Part shown: positions 1 to 5,764 of the stretch, in pieces
How positions within the stretch are numbered: the stretch's first letter is position 1
How the letters are laid out: each line of letters opens with the position of its first letter
From: Sphingomonadaceae bacterium
GTDB taxonomy: Bacteria; Pseudomonadota; Alphaproteobacteria; Sphingomonadales; Sphingomonadaceae
DNA: 5,829 nt
Assembly (NCBI GenBank): GCA_004282995.1
Contig: SHLU01000148.1
Location: forward strand, 1 to 5,829
Reading direction: 5' to 3'
Notes under the pieces: model-generated
Databases searched by the model: none
Told to the model about the DNA's origin: nothing
Seen by the model: only the letters and a program-made list of their open reading frames with translations
Program-made: the position numbers and the translations under genes

Positions 1-499
1 TGAGTGGAGCATCCTGCCGCATATAGTCGGCAATCAGCGCCATGCCCCCGGGGGCGAGCAGGTTCTCGATCTGGTCGAGGATCGCGCGCTTTTGCGATAC
101 GGGGACCTGGTGAAGGACGAGGCTGCTGACGATCTTGTTTGGCCGCCAGCCGTCGGAAAGCTCGAGACTATCGAGAAAGCCGTTGTGCCACCGGACCATA
201 TCGGCTCCGGCACCGAACTTGCGCTGCGCGATAGCCAGCGCTGCGGGGTCGGGCTCAACGCCGATGAAGCCGGCTTCGGGGCAGTTGGCCATCAGCGCCC
301 TGAGCAAGGTCCCGGTGCCGCACCCGACATCGATGACCTTGTCGCCGGGCAGCAATGCGGCCTTTTCGACGATTGCGCGGCGCCACCGTCTCTCGCGCGT
401 AAAGACTGCGATCGCGCGATCATAGAACGGCGTGAGCCAGCTTTTGCCCAGCGGCGGAGTGAACTCGCGCTCTTTTGGCGGAACTGCCGCGCTTTTCAT
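1..499 (-). CDS. Class I SAM-dependent methyltransferase, 3' end cut by window edge
   Basis: The reverse strand reads open from an ATG at 499-497 to the window edge, giving 166 codons and no stop. The protein starts MKSAAVPPKEREF. Residues 55-63 (VIDVGCGTG) are the glycine-rich SAM-binding motif I of Rossmann-fold methyltransferases. An acidic residue ends the second strand (E82 in GVEPD), and residues 147-159 (LLAPGGMALIADY) match the late LxPGG motif of the UbiE/Methyltransf_25 type. The start is supported by a GGAG Shine-Dalgarno (complement of 507-510) seven bases upstream; an ATG five bases earlier hits a stop after one codon. The substrate cannot be told: no ArsM-like cysteine set is visible in the part present. 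It is divergent from the metal-sensing operon and has its own copy of the shared promoter motif at 554-581, so it may be co-induced. Perhaps 40-60 residues are missing, judging by usual family length. Confidence 0.88.
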   Translation of the reverse strand, partial: MKSAAVPPKEREFTPPLGKSWLTPFYDRAIAVFTRERRWRRAIVEKAALLPGDKVIDVGCGTGTLLRALMANCPEAGFIGVEPDPAALAIAQRKFGAGADMVRWHNGFLDSLELSDGWRPNKIVSSLVLHQVPVSQKRAILDQIENLLAPGGMALIADYMRQDAPL

Positions 500-553
500 G
501 CCATGGCTCCTATTCGACGCTGGTACTTGCCGCTGTTGCTTGACTTACTCCTC

Positions 554-581
554 TTACGCGTCGCCGACCCGCACCCCTCAA
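554..581 (-). promoter_or_regulatory. Predicted ECF-sigma promoter of the methyltransferase gene
   Basis: Read on the minus strand, TTGAGGG (581-575) is followed after 14 bases by CGCGTAA (560-554). The same two blocks with the same 14-base spacer occur upstream of the regulator operon and of copA. The -10-like block ends 54 bases before the methyltransferase ATG. The 14-base spacer between 7-base blocks fits the general geometry of ECF promoters. That the neighbouring sigma factor uses it is inference. Confidence 0.6.
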
Positions 582-597
582 AAAAGAAACTTGAGGG
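575..597. repeat. Inverted repeat formed by back-to-back -35-like elements
   Basis: CCCTCAA (575-581) and TTGAGGG (591-597) are perfect 7-base inverted arms around a 9-base A-rich centre (AAAAGAAAC). On its own this could be read as an operator or hairpin. Each arm, however, is the upstream block of one of two divergent bipartite motifs, so the symmetry is best explained as two promoters sharing a centre. Confidence 0.6.
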
Positions 598-618
598 TTT
601 GCGCGAAGCATCGCGTAT
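591..618 (+). promoter_or_regulatory. Predicted ECF-sigma promoter of the regulator operon
   Basis: TTGAGGG (591-597) and CGCGTAT (612-618) are separated by 14 bases. This is the same arrangement as at 1945-1972 (plus) and 554-581 (minus). Transcription would begin around 624-628, leaving a leader of about 20-25 bases before the ATG at 648. Its position in front of the operon that encodes the sigma factor suggests autoregulation. A sigma-70 reading (TTGAGG, 19-base spacer, TATAGG) is possible but explains neither the copies elsewhere nor their fixed spacing. Confidence 0.65.
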
Positions 619-647
619 AGGAACCGTGCAACCGACAGGAGCAAGGG

Positions 648-944
648 ATGCGTGACAATCAGACACTCGATGCGATGCTCGGCACCATGGCCTCGCAGAA
701 GGCTGGCGACGTGCCGCCCGACTTCATGAACGGCGTCTGGCAGCGCGCAGGGCAGCTGGGGGAAATTGCCGATCAGCGGCGCAGAATGGCCTTGTTCGCC
801 GGTCTGTTTGTCGTCGGCCTAACGGCAGGCGCAGGGACCAGCGGATGGCCGTCCGAAAACGGCGCTCCTACAGAAATTGTTGGCGAGAGCCTCGTTGGCG
901 GAGAATCCCTGTCACCCGCTGCATTGCTTCATGTGGGGTCATAG
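648..944 (+). CDS. Small single-TM protein, CnrY-like anti-sigma factor candidate
   Basis: This is a 98-residue protein with a soluble N-terminus (about 1-46, ending in the basic cluster QRRR at 43-46). One hydrophobic segment follows at about 47-66, then a short outside tail rich in Gly, Glu and Ser. This is the topology of CnrY (about 95 residues), whose cytosolic part wraps the sigma factor CnrH and is tethered to the membrane. The segment VPPDFMNGVWQRAGQ (22-36) is a plausible amphipathic sigma-binding stretch. The start is well supported by AGGAG at 637-641, six bases before the ATG. The stop lies three bases before the next start, and the gene is first in a regulator-sensor-sigma set, as in cnrYXH. 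Anti-sigma factors of this type diverge fast, so the call rests on size, topology and position rather than on a recognised motif. Confidence 0.7.
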   Translation: MRDNQTLDAMLGTMASQKAGDVPPDFMNGVWQRAGQLGEIADQRRRMALFAGLFVVGLTAGAGTSGWPSENGAPTEIVGESLVGGESLSPAALLHVGS

Positions 945-947
945 ACG

Positions 948-1382
948 TTGAAGAAGTTTCACCTTGTCCTTGCGGTCCTGCTGGCGGCGCTCGCCGGATG
1001 CCTAGGAGCGCTTGCCGCCGATCGCTGGGCCAACAACGATGCCGAGGGCGGCCTGCACCAGTTCGTGCACGATGAGCTGTCGCTCACGGCTGACCAGGAG
1101 CAGCGGCTCGATGCGCTCGAAGCGCGTTTCGCGGTAGAACAGGCAAGGCTCGAAGCCTCTGCGCGCGCAGCCAACGCCCAGCTCGCCCAGGCAATGGAAA
1201 CCGAGCACGAATACGGGCCCGAAGTCAGTGCCGCGATCGACGAGGTGCATGCGCGCATGGGCGAATTGCAGAAAGCGACCGTGCGGCACGTCTTCGATAT
1301 GCGGGAAATTCTCGATCCCGATCAGCAGCTCCAGTTCGACCGGAAAGTGTCCGCGGCCCTCACGCGCGATCCGCGTGACTGA
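948..1382 (+). CDS. Periplasmic heavy-metal sensor, CnrX-like (Metal_resist family)
   Basis: This 144-residue protein has an N-terminal basic/hydrophobic anchor (MKKF, then about 5-24) followed by a helical hairpin rich in Gln, Glu, Ala and Arg, typical of CnrX/CzrE/CpxP-like sensors. H37, H41, E58, H114 and M118 are visible and correspond, with a constant offset of five, to the CnrX metal ligands as I recall them (H42, H46, E63, H119, M123). In CnrX, Ni or Co binding changes the sensor so that CnrY releases CnrH. The same route is inferred here with an unknown metal, probably copper given the downstream genes. A lipobox-like LAGC (15-18) raises the option of a lipid anchor. The TTG start at 948 is the first possible one, because an in-frame stop sits at 942-944. 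The Shine-Dalgarno is weak (GGGG at 934-937), suggesting coupling to the upstream gene. Confidence 0.85.
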   Translation: MKKFHLVLAVLLAALAGCLGALAADRWANNDAEGGLHQFVHDELSLTADQEQRLDALEARFAVEQARLEASARAANAQLAQAMETEHEYGPEVSAAIDEVHARMGELQKATVRHVFDMREILDPDQQLQFDRKVSAALTRDPRD

Positions 1383-1388
1383 CCAGCC

Positions 1389-1955
1389 TTGGCAGCGGTG
1401 GATGACACTTCGGATGAAGCTCTGATCGGGCGGGCGATAGCCGGTGACAAGCGGGCGTTCACAGCTCTCGTCGAGAGCGAGATCGCCCGGTTGATTGCGC
1501 TTGCCACGCGCATGCTGGGTTCACCATCGCGGGCCGAAGATGTCGTTCAGGACGGTCTCGCGTCGGTCTGGCTGACACGTCATCGCCTCGATCCGAGCAA
1601 GCCCATCGGTCCCTATTTGACGACAATCGTTCTCAACCGGTGCCGCGACAAGCTCCGCCGCAGGAAAGTTATTGGCTTCCTTGGTTTGCCGGATGGGCGG
1701 GAAGCCGACGCCGTTGCCGACGATGCCCCTAATCCCGAAAATGTTGCCGGAGCCCGCGAACAGCTGCGGCTGGTCCAGGTCGAAATCGGGCGCTTGCCGG
1801 TGCGGCTGCAAGAGGCGCTCGTGCTGGTCACTGTCGAGGGGTACAGCCAGGCCGAGGCTGCCGAGCTGCTCGGCACCACCGAGAAAGCCGTCGAGACGCG
1901 CATCTATCGTGCGCGCAACCGGCTGAAGGAGCGGTTCGAAAAGTTTGAGGGGTAG
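1389..1955 (+). CDS. ECF (extracytoplasmic function) RNA polymerase sigma factor, CnrH-like
   Basis: The 188-residue product has the two-domain ECF plan. Sigma-2 lies at about 20-92, with AEDVVQDGLASVW (49-61) as the conserved core-binding region 2.2 and the basic RDKLRRRK (86-93) at its end. Sigma-4 lies at about 125-185, with a helix-turn-helix in GYSQAEAAELLGTTEKAVETR and the typical YRARNRLKE end. It would direct RNA polymerase to metal-response promoters and be held at the membrane by the protein at 648-944. Its likely targets are the three bipartite motifs at 554-581, 591-618 and 1945-1972. The TTG start at 1389 has no clear Shine-Dalgarno and lies six bases after the sensor's stop, so translational coupling is likely. 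GTG at 1398 is an alternative start and would remove only three residues. The last codons overlap the -35-like block of the copA promoter. Confidence 0.92.
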   Translation: MAAVDDTSDEALIGRAIAGDKRAFTALVESEIARLIALATRMLGSPSRAEDVVQDGLASVWLTRHRLDPSKPIGPYLTTIVLNRCRDKLRRRKVIGFLGLPDGREADAVADDAPNPENVAGAREQLRLVQVEIGRLPVRLQEALVLVTVEGYSQAEAAELLGTTEKAVETRIYRARNRLKERFEKFEG

Positions 1956-1972
1956 GGCAGCTGACCGCGTAT
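1945..1972 (+). promoter_or_regulatory. Predicted ECF-sigma promoter of the copA-copB operon
   Basis: TTGAGGG (1945-1951) lies inside the last codons of the sigma gene, and CGCGTAT (1966-1972) lies just after its stop. The spacer is 14 bases, identical to that upstream of the regulator operon, while the spacer sequences themselves are unlike. Transcription would start around 1978-1982, about 25 bases before the copA ATG. This allows the copper operon to be induced separately from, or in addition to, read-through from the regulator genes. Confidence 0.65.
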
Positions 1973-1986
1973 GTGACGGTATACGC
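1967..1986. repeat. Short inverted repeat over the copA promoter -10-like block
   Basis: GCGTAT (1967-1972) and ATACGC (1981-1986) are perfect 6-base arms separated by eight bases (GTGACGGT). The left arm is the -10-like block and the right arm covers the likely transcription start. It could be a small operator, a weak leader hairpin or chance. It is absent at the other two promoter copies, so it is not part of the shared signal. Confidence 0.35.
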
Positions 1987-2003
1987 ATTTTCAGGAGCCC
2001 CCT

Positions 2004-3854
2004 ATGCCTGCCCTCAATCGCCGAAGATTCCTTGGAACAAGTGCTAGCGGGCTGGGCCTGCTTGGTCTCTCCGGTGCCATGCCGGCCTGGGCGCGCGGCG
2101 CGGACATCCTTGCAGGAAACGCCCGCAAAGGGCTGGATGAAGTATCCGGGCCGAATATCGACCTCACTGTCGCGCGGTCTGCCTTTGCAACCGGCAACAG
2201 ACGCGGCGGCGCCATCGCCGTCAACGGCACGATCCCCGGCCCGTTGTTGCGTTTGAAGGAAGGCACGACCGTCCGATTGAACGTCCATAACCAGCTCGAG
2301 GAAGACACCTCGATCCACTGGCACGGGCTGCTCGTGCCATTCGAACTCGACGGGGTGCCAGGTGTAAGCTTCCCCGGCGTCAAGCCCGGAGAGACCTTCA
2401 CCGCTGAATTCCCGGTGCGCCAGTCGGGCACCTACTGGTGGCACTCGCATAGCGGCCTGCAGGAACAGGCCGGGCATTACGGCGCCATTGTGGTGGATCC
2501 GGCTGGACCCGATCCGGTCCAGGCGGACCGCGAATATATCGTGGTGCTCAGCGAATTCAGCGAAATGTCGCCCCACACGATTTTCGACAAGCTCAAGAAG
2601 GGCGAAGGCTACTTCAACTACAACATGAATACCTGGACCGACGACTATCCGCTTTCGGGCGAGGATCGCCGGATGTGGGCGAGAATGCGGATGATGCCGA
2701 CCGACCTTAGCGATGTGTCGGCCCCAGCCTACACTTACCTGCTGAACGGTCATGGCCCGCTCGACAATCTGGAATATCTCTTCCGTCCGGGCGAGCGCGT
2801 GCGGCTGCGCTTCATCAATGCCGGGGCCATGACCTTCTTCAATATCCGCATTCCAGGCCTGCCGATGACCGTCGTTCAAGCCGACGGGCAGAACGTCGAG
2901 CCGGTCGAAGTGGACGAGTTCCAGATCGGCGTCGCGGAGACCTACGACGTCGTCGTGACGCCGGGTGAGCAGCAGGCGTACACATTGGTGGCCGAGTCGG
3001 TGGATAGGTCCGGAATGGGGATCGCAACGCTTGCGAGCGCGCCTGGCGCGCGCGCGGCCATTCCGCCGCTGCGCGATCCCCCGCTTCTGACCATGGCTGA
3101 TATGGGCATGAGCGGTATGGACCACGGGGCTGGCAGCAACGATGCCGGTATGACCGGCATGGATCATGGCGCCGGCGGTATGGCCGGAATGGACCACGGA
3201 TCGAGCGGAGCGGCTGGCGCGGATGGGATGTCCGGTATGGATGGCGGTTCGGCGGAGATGGCCGGAATGGCTGGCATGGCGGGAGGTATGCAGATGCGCG
3301 ATACATCGCTCCTGCCTCCCGACGTGAAGGTCGGGCCCGGTCTCGACATGGTCTCGATGAACCCGGTCGACCGTATGGGCGACCCCGGCATCGGCCTTGC
3401 CGATGTCCCCCACCGCACCCTCGACTATCGCAAGCTCCGCTCGCTGACACCTCATCAGGAGGGGCGGACTCCCTCGCGGCGGATGGAAATCCATCTCACC
3501 GGGAACATGGAACGCTATATGTGGTCGTTCGACGGCAAGAAGTTCTCCGCCGTCTCCGACGAGCCGATCCGCTTTGCCTATAACGAACGCGTGCGTGTCA
3601 AATTGATAAACAACACGATGATGGCGCACCCGATCCACTTGCATGGGCACTTCTTCGAACTGGTTAACGGCGCACCTGCCGATCGTCAGCCGCTCAAGCA
3701 CACGGTTAACGTGCAGCCGGGCGGCAGCGCGCAGTTCGACCTGACGGCGGACGAGCCGGGCGACTGGGCCTTCCACTGCCACCTTCTCTACCACATGCAT
3801 GCCGGGATGTTTCAGATCGTCACTGTCGCCAATCCCGATGGGAGCGAAGCATGA
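2004..3854 (+). CDS. copA: CopA/PcoA-type periplasmic multicopper oxidase
   Basis: This 616-residue, Tat-exported multicopper oxidase probably oxidises Cu(I) and binds copper in the periplasm. The N-terminus has a twin-arginine motif (RRRFL, 6-10), a hydrophobic stretch and an AWA cleavage site near residue 30. All four copper-ligand clusters are present: HWHG (105-108), HSH (147-149), HPIHLHGH (542-549) and HCHLLYHMHAGM (591-602). Type 1 ligands are therefore H542, C592, H597 and M602, and the trinuclear site is complete. A Met-rich insert at 364-431 carries 15 Met and repeated GMDHG units, as in other CopA proteins. AGGAG at 1993-1997 precedes the ATG by six bases. The stop overlaps the copB start (ATGA). 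Expression probably comes from the ECF-type promoter at 1945-1972. The family assignment is firm; the exact oxidase activity is inferred. Confidence 0.96.
   Translation: MPALNRRRFLGTSASGLGLLGLSGAMPAWARGADILAGNARKGLDEVSGPNIDLTVARSAFATGNRRGGAIAVNGTIPGPLLRLKEGTTVRLNVHNQLEEDTSIHWHGLLVPFELDGVPGVSFPGVKPGETFTAEFPVRQSGTYWWHSHSGLQEQAGHYGAIVVDPAGPDPVQADREYIVVLSEFSEMSPHTIFDKLKKGEGYFNYNMNTWTDDYPLSGEDRRMWARMRMMPTDLSDVSAPAYTYLLNGHGPLDNLEYLFRPGERVRLRFINAGAMTFFNIRIPGLPMTVVQADGQNVEPVEVDEFQIGVAETYDVVVTPGEQQAYTLVAESVDRSGMGIATLASAPGARAAIPPLRDPPLLTMADMGMSGMDHGAGSNDAGMTGMDHGAGGMAGMDHGSSGAAGADGMSGMDGGSAEMAGMAGMAGGMQMRDTSLLPPDVKVGPGLDMVSMNPVDRMGDPGIGLADVPHRTLDYRKLRSLTPHQEGRTPSRRMEIHLTGNMERYMWSFDGKKFSAVSDEPIRFAYNERVRVKLINNTMMAHPIHLHGHFFELVNGAPADRQPLKHTVNVQPGGSAQFDLTADEPGDWAFHCHLLYHMHAGMFQIVTVANPDGSEA
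3093..3296 (+). repeat. Met-rich GMDHG repeat region within copA
   Basis: This segment encodes residues 364-431 with 15 methionines. It contains three GMDHG units (SGMDHG, TGMDHG, AGMDHG), a decayed SGMDGG and an AGMAGMAGGMQM run. Met/His-rich inserts in CopA-type oxidases are known copper-binding regions. The units are irregular in spacing, so they are a protein-level repeat more than a recent DNA duplication. Confidence 0.8.
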
Positions 3855-5167
3855 AGATTCGTATTACCAGCCTGCTCGCATCGATCGCAGTCGGCTCAGT
3901 TCTCGCCTCCCCCGCTGCGGCGCAGCATGCCGGTCATTCGCCCGCGGAGCCGCAGCAGAGCGCCGAGGCGCAGGCTGACGCCAAGACAAAGTGCGAAGAA
4001 GAAGCCCAGCGCCATCGCGCGATGGGGCACCCGGTAGCCGAAGGAGCTTGCGAACCAGTGGCCCAGCCTGAAGTTGCCATGGATCATTCGACGATGGACC
4101 ATTCGACGATGTCTCATGGTTCGACGACCGCTCAGGATGGTCATTCGGGCATGGCAATGCCGATGGACGCTGCCCGTCCGGAGACTACACCCGGGAGTCA
4201 TGAAGGAATGGATCATGGCTCGATGCCGCATGGCACGCCTGCCGAAGGCGCGATGGATCATTCGCAGATGAACCAAGGCGACATGGGTCAGGCGGAAGCC
4301 AGCAACTCGTCGATGGACCATGGGCAGATGGATCACAGCCAGATGAACCATGGGCAGACGGGATCGCAGGATATGCAGGGCATGGACCATTCGGCGATGC
4401 AGATGGGCTCGAACGACGATATCCCGCTGCTGCCGCCTCCTCCCGAAGCCGGGAGCGGTCCCGCGCGCGCGGCGGTCGCGATCTGGGGCGAGGAAGCCAT
4501 GAACGAAGCGCGGCGCGAACTTGTCCGCGAGACCGACGGCGGGATGCGCTTCTGGTTTCAGGGCGACCGGCTCGAATACCGCGCCCGCGAGGGAGTGGAT
4601 GGATATCTTTGGGACATCCAGGGCTATTATGGTGGTGATATCGACAAGTTCTGGTTCAAATCCGAGGGCGAAGGCAGCTTCGGTGAGCCTGTCGAGGGAG
4701 CCGAAGTCCAGGCACTCTGGAGCCGGGCGATCGCTCCCTTTTTCGACCTACAGACAGGTGTGCGCCAGGATTTAACAGGACCCGAGCGCACCCATGCTGT
4801 CATTGGCATACAGGGCATTGCTCCCTACCAGTTCGAGGTCGACGTTGCAGCGTTCGTATCGAACAAGGGTGATGTAACCGCGCGCTTCGAGGGCGAGCTT
4901 GATCAGCGCATCACGCAGCGGCTGATCCTCCAGCCGCGAGCCGAAATCGCTCTTTCGGCTCAGGATATTCCCGAACTCGGCATTGGCGCTGGCCTCGACC
5001 GGATCGAGGCAGGTCTGCGTCTTCGCTACGAGTTCGCACGCGAATTCGCGCCCTATGTCGGCGTCTCCCAGGAGTGGCGGATCGGTCAGAGTGCCGATTT
5101 TGCACGCGCCGCAGGGGAAGACCCTAGCGTGACGAATTACGTCGTGGGCATGCGATTCTGGTTTTAA
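3851..5167 (+). CDS. copB: CopB/PcoB-type outer-membrane copper resistance protein
   Basis: The 438-residue product has a Sec signal peptide (MKIRITSLLASIAVGSVLA, cleavage near the AAA-Q at about 22-25). A hydrophilic His/Met-rich linker extends to about residue 187, and a C-terminal beta-barrel domain covers about 195-438 with alternating strands. It ends in RFWF, the terminal aromatic residue typical of outer-membrane proteins recognised by the Bam machinery. The barrel contains CopB-like stretches such as LWDIQGYYGGDIDKFWFKSEG. The linker holds seven MDH units between 77 and 185, probably for copper binding. The family is usually shorter (around 300 residues, from memory); the extra length is mostly this linker. 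The ATG overlaps the copA stop by four bases, with GGAG at 3841-3844, so the two are probably translationally coupled. The role in copper sequestration or export across the outer membrane is known for the family, but its mechanism is unsettled. Confidence 0.93.
   Translation: MKIRITSLLASIAVGSVLASPAAAQHAGHSPAEPQQSAEAQADAKTKCEEEAQRHRAMGHPVAEGACEPVAQPEVAMDHSTMDHSTMSHGSTTAQDGHSGMAMPMDAARPETTPGSHEGMDHGSMPHGTPAEGAMDHSQMNQGDMGQAEASNSSMDHGQMDHSQMNHGQTGSQDMQGMDHSAMQMGSNDDIPLLPPPPEAGSGPARAAVAIWGEEAMNEARRELVRETDGGMRFWFQGDRLEYRAREGVDGYLWDIQGYYGGDIDKFWFKSEGEGSFGEPVEGAEVQALWSRAIAPFFDLQTGVRQDLTGPERTHAVIGIQGIAPYQFEVDVAAFVSNKGDVTARFEGELDQRITQRLILQPRAEIALSAQDIPELGIGAGLDRIEAGLRLRYEFAREFAPYVGVSQEWRIGQSADFARAAGEDPSVTNYVVGMRFWF
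4079..4405 (+). repeat. MDH(S/G) repeat region within copB
   Basis: This region encodes residues 77-185 with seven Met-Asp-His units plus variants (MSHG, MPHG, MNHG, MNQG). Two 15-base units, 4079-4093 and 4094-4108, are adjacent and differ by a single base, pointing to local duplication. It is a likely copper-binding linker and may vary in length between strains. Confidence 0.8.
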
Positions 5168-5183
5168 GAGAAGGAAATATACA

Positions 5184-5744
5184 ATGAGGATAAGACTATC
5201 TCTAAGCGCGGTCGCCCTGGCCTTGGCTGCAGGCGGCACTCCCGCCCTGGCACAATCCATGGATCATTCCGCGCACTCGGACCCTACGGCTTCGACGCAG
5301 ATGGACCATACGGAGCAGGGCATGAACCACGCCGAGCATATGGATGCGATGAATGATGACGTTGCGGAAGCCGAGGCGGTTCTGACATCATATCGGGATG
5401 CCCTGACGTCGCGCGATGCAGAGGCCATGGCCGCGCTGTTTGCCGAGGAATCCTTCGTTTACGAAAACGGCAAGGCGGAAGGCAGCTTCACGTATTACAT
5501 GGAGCATCACCTGGGACCGGAACTCGATGCAATAACCAGCTTCACCTTCGGCGAACCGACGCTCGCAGTCACCCGGATGGGACATATGGCGTATGGCCGC
5601 GAATCGTACACCTATCGGATCGAACTGGCCGACGGCCGCGTGATCGACCGCGAAGGCGTTGCGACCTCGGTGCTTGCCCATGATGCGGATGGCTGGAAGA
5701 TCGTTCAGTACCATTCGTCGTCACGAGCGCCGCGTAACAACTGA
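5184..5744 (+). CDS. Secreted NTF2/SnoaL-like (DUF4440-type) protein with Met/His-rich N-terminus
   Basis: This is a 186-residue protein with a clear signal peptide (MRIRLSLSAVALALAAGG, cleavage after ALA at 21-23). Next comes a short metal-binding-like segment at 26-56 containing MDHSAH, MDHTE and MNHAEHMDAM. A cone-like NTF2/SnoaL domain follows at about 60-182. Typical features are the first helix EAVLTSYRDALTSRDAEAMAALFAEE, then beta strands ending in DGWKIVQYHSSSR, the usual finish of DUF4440/SnoaL domains. Function is unknown: the fold can be an enzyme or a ligand-binding pocket. It lies 16 bases after copB, with AAGGA at 5171-5175 before its ATG, so it is surely in the copper operon. 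The MDH segment resembles the CopB linker, suggesting a periplasmic copper-binding role, which is inference. No terminator is seen after it. Confidence 0.85.
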   Translation: MRIRLSLSAVALALAAGGTPALAQSMDHSAHSDPTASTQMDHTEQGMNHAEHMDAMNDDVAEAEAVLTSYRDALTSRDAEAMAALFAEESFVYENGKAEGSFTYYMEHHLGPELDAITSFTFGEPTLAVTRMGHMAYGRESYTYRIELADGRVIDREGVATSVLAHDADGWKIVQYHSSSRAPRNN

Positions 5745-5764
5745 TTTGATCGGGGGAACACCGA

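Noticed and set aside
602..615. CGCGA-AGCA-TCGCG dyad within a 19-base TTGAGG/TATAGG spacer, suggesting a MerR/CueR-type promoter
   Set aside because: The dyad is off-centre in the spacer, is not seen at the other two promoter copies, and no MerR-family gene is in the window; the shared ECF-type motif explains the region better.
92..655. Plus-strand open frame of 187 codons across the methyltransferase and the divergent promoter region
   Set aside because: The minus strand carries a clear SAM-binding motif and ribosome site; the plus frame has no domain and runs through the promoter region into the next gene's start.
2011..2017. CCCTCAA (minus-strand TTGAGGG) at the start of copA
   Set aside because: At the required 14-base distance on the minus strand there is no CGCGTA-like block, and no minus-strand gene follows.
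1521..3800. Very long minus-strand open frame (759 codons) opposite the sigma gene and copA
   Set aside because: It is a shadow of GC-rich coding sequence: the plus-strand frames hold full ECF sigma and multicopper oxidase motifs, and the minus translation is His/Arg-rich with no recognisable domain.
3896..4390. Minus-strand open frame with repeated MVH/MIH units
   Set aside because: It is the reverse reading of the copB ATGGA(C/T)CAT repeats, whose complement also encodes Met-Val/Ile-His; there is no ribosome site or domain.
5731..5737. CGCGTAA near the end of the NTF2-like gene (also at 396-402)
   Set aside because: Neither has TTGAGGG at the expected position 21 bases upstream, so they are background matches in GC-rich sequence.
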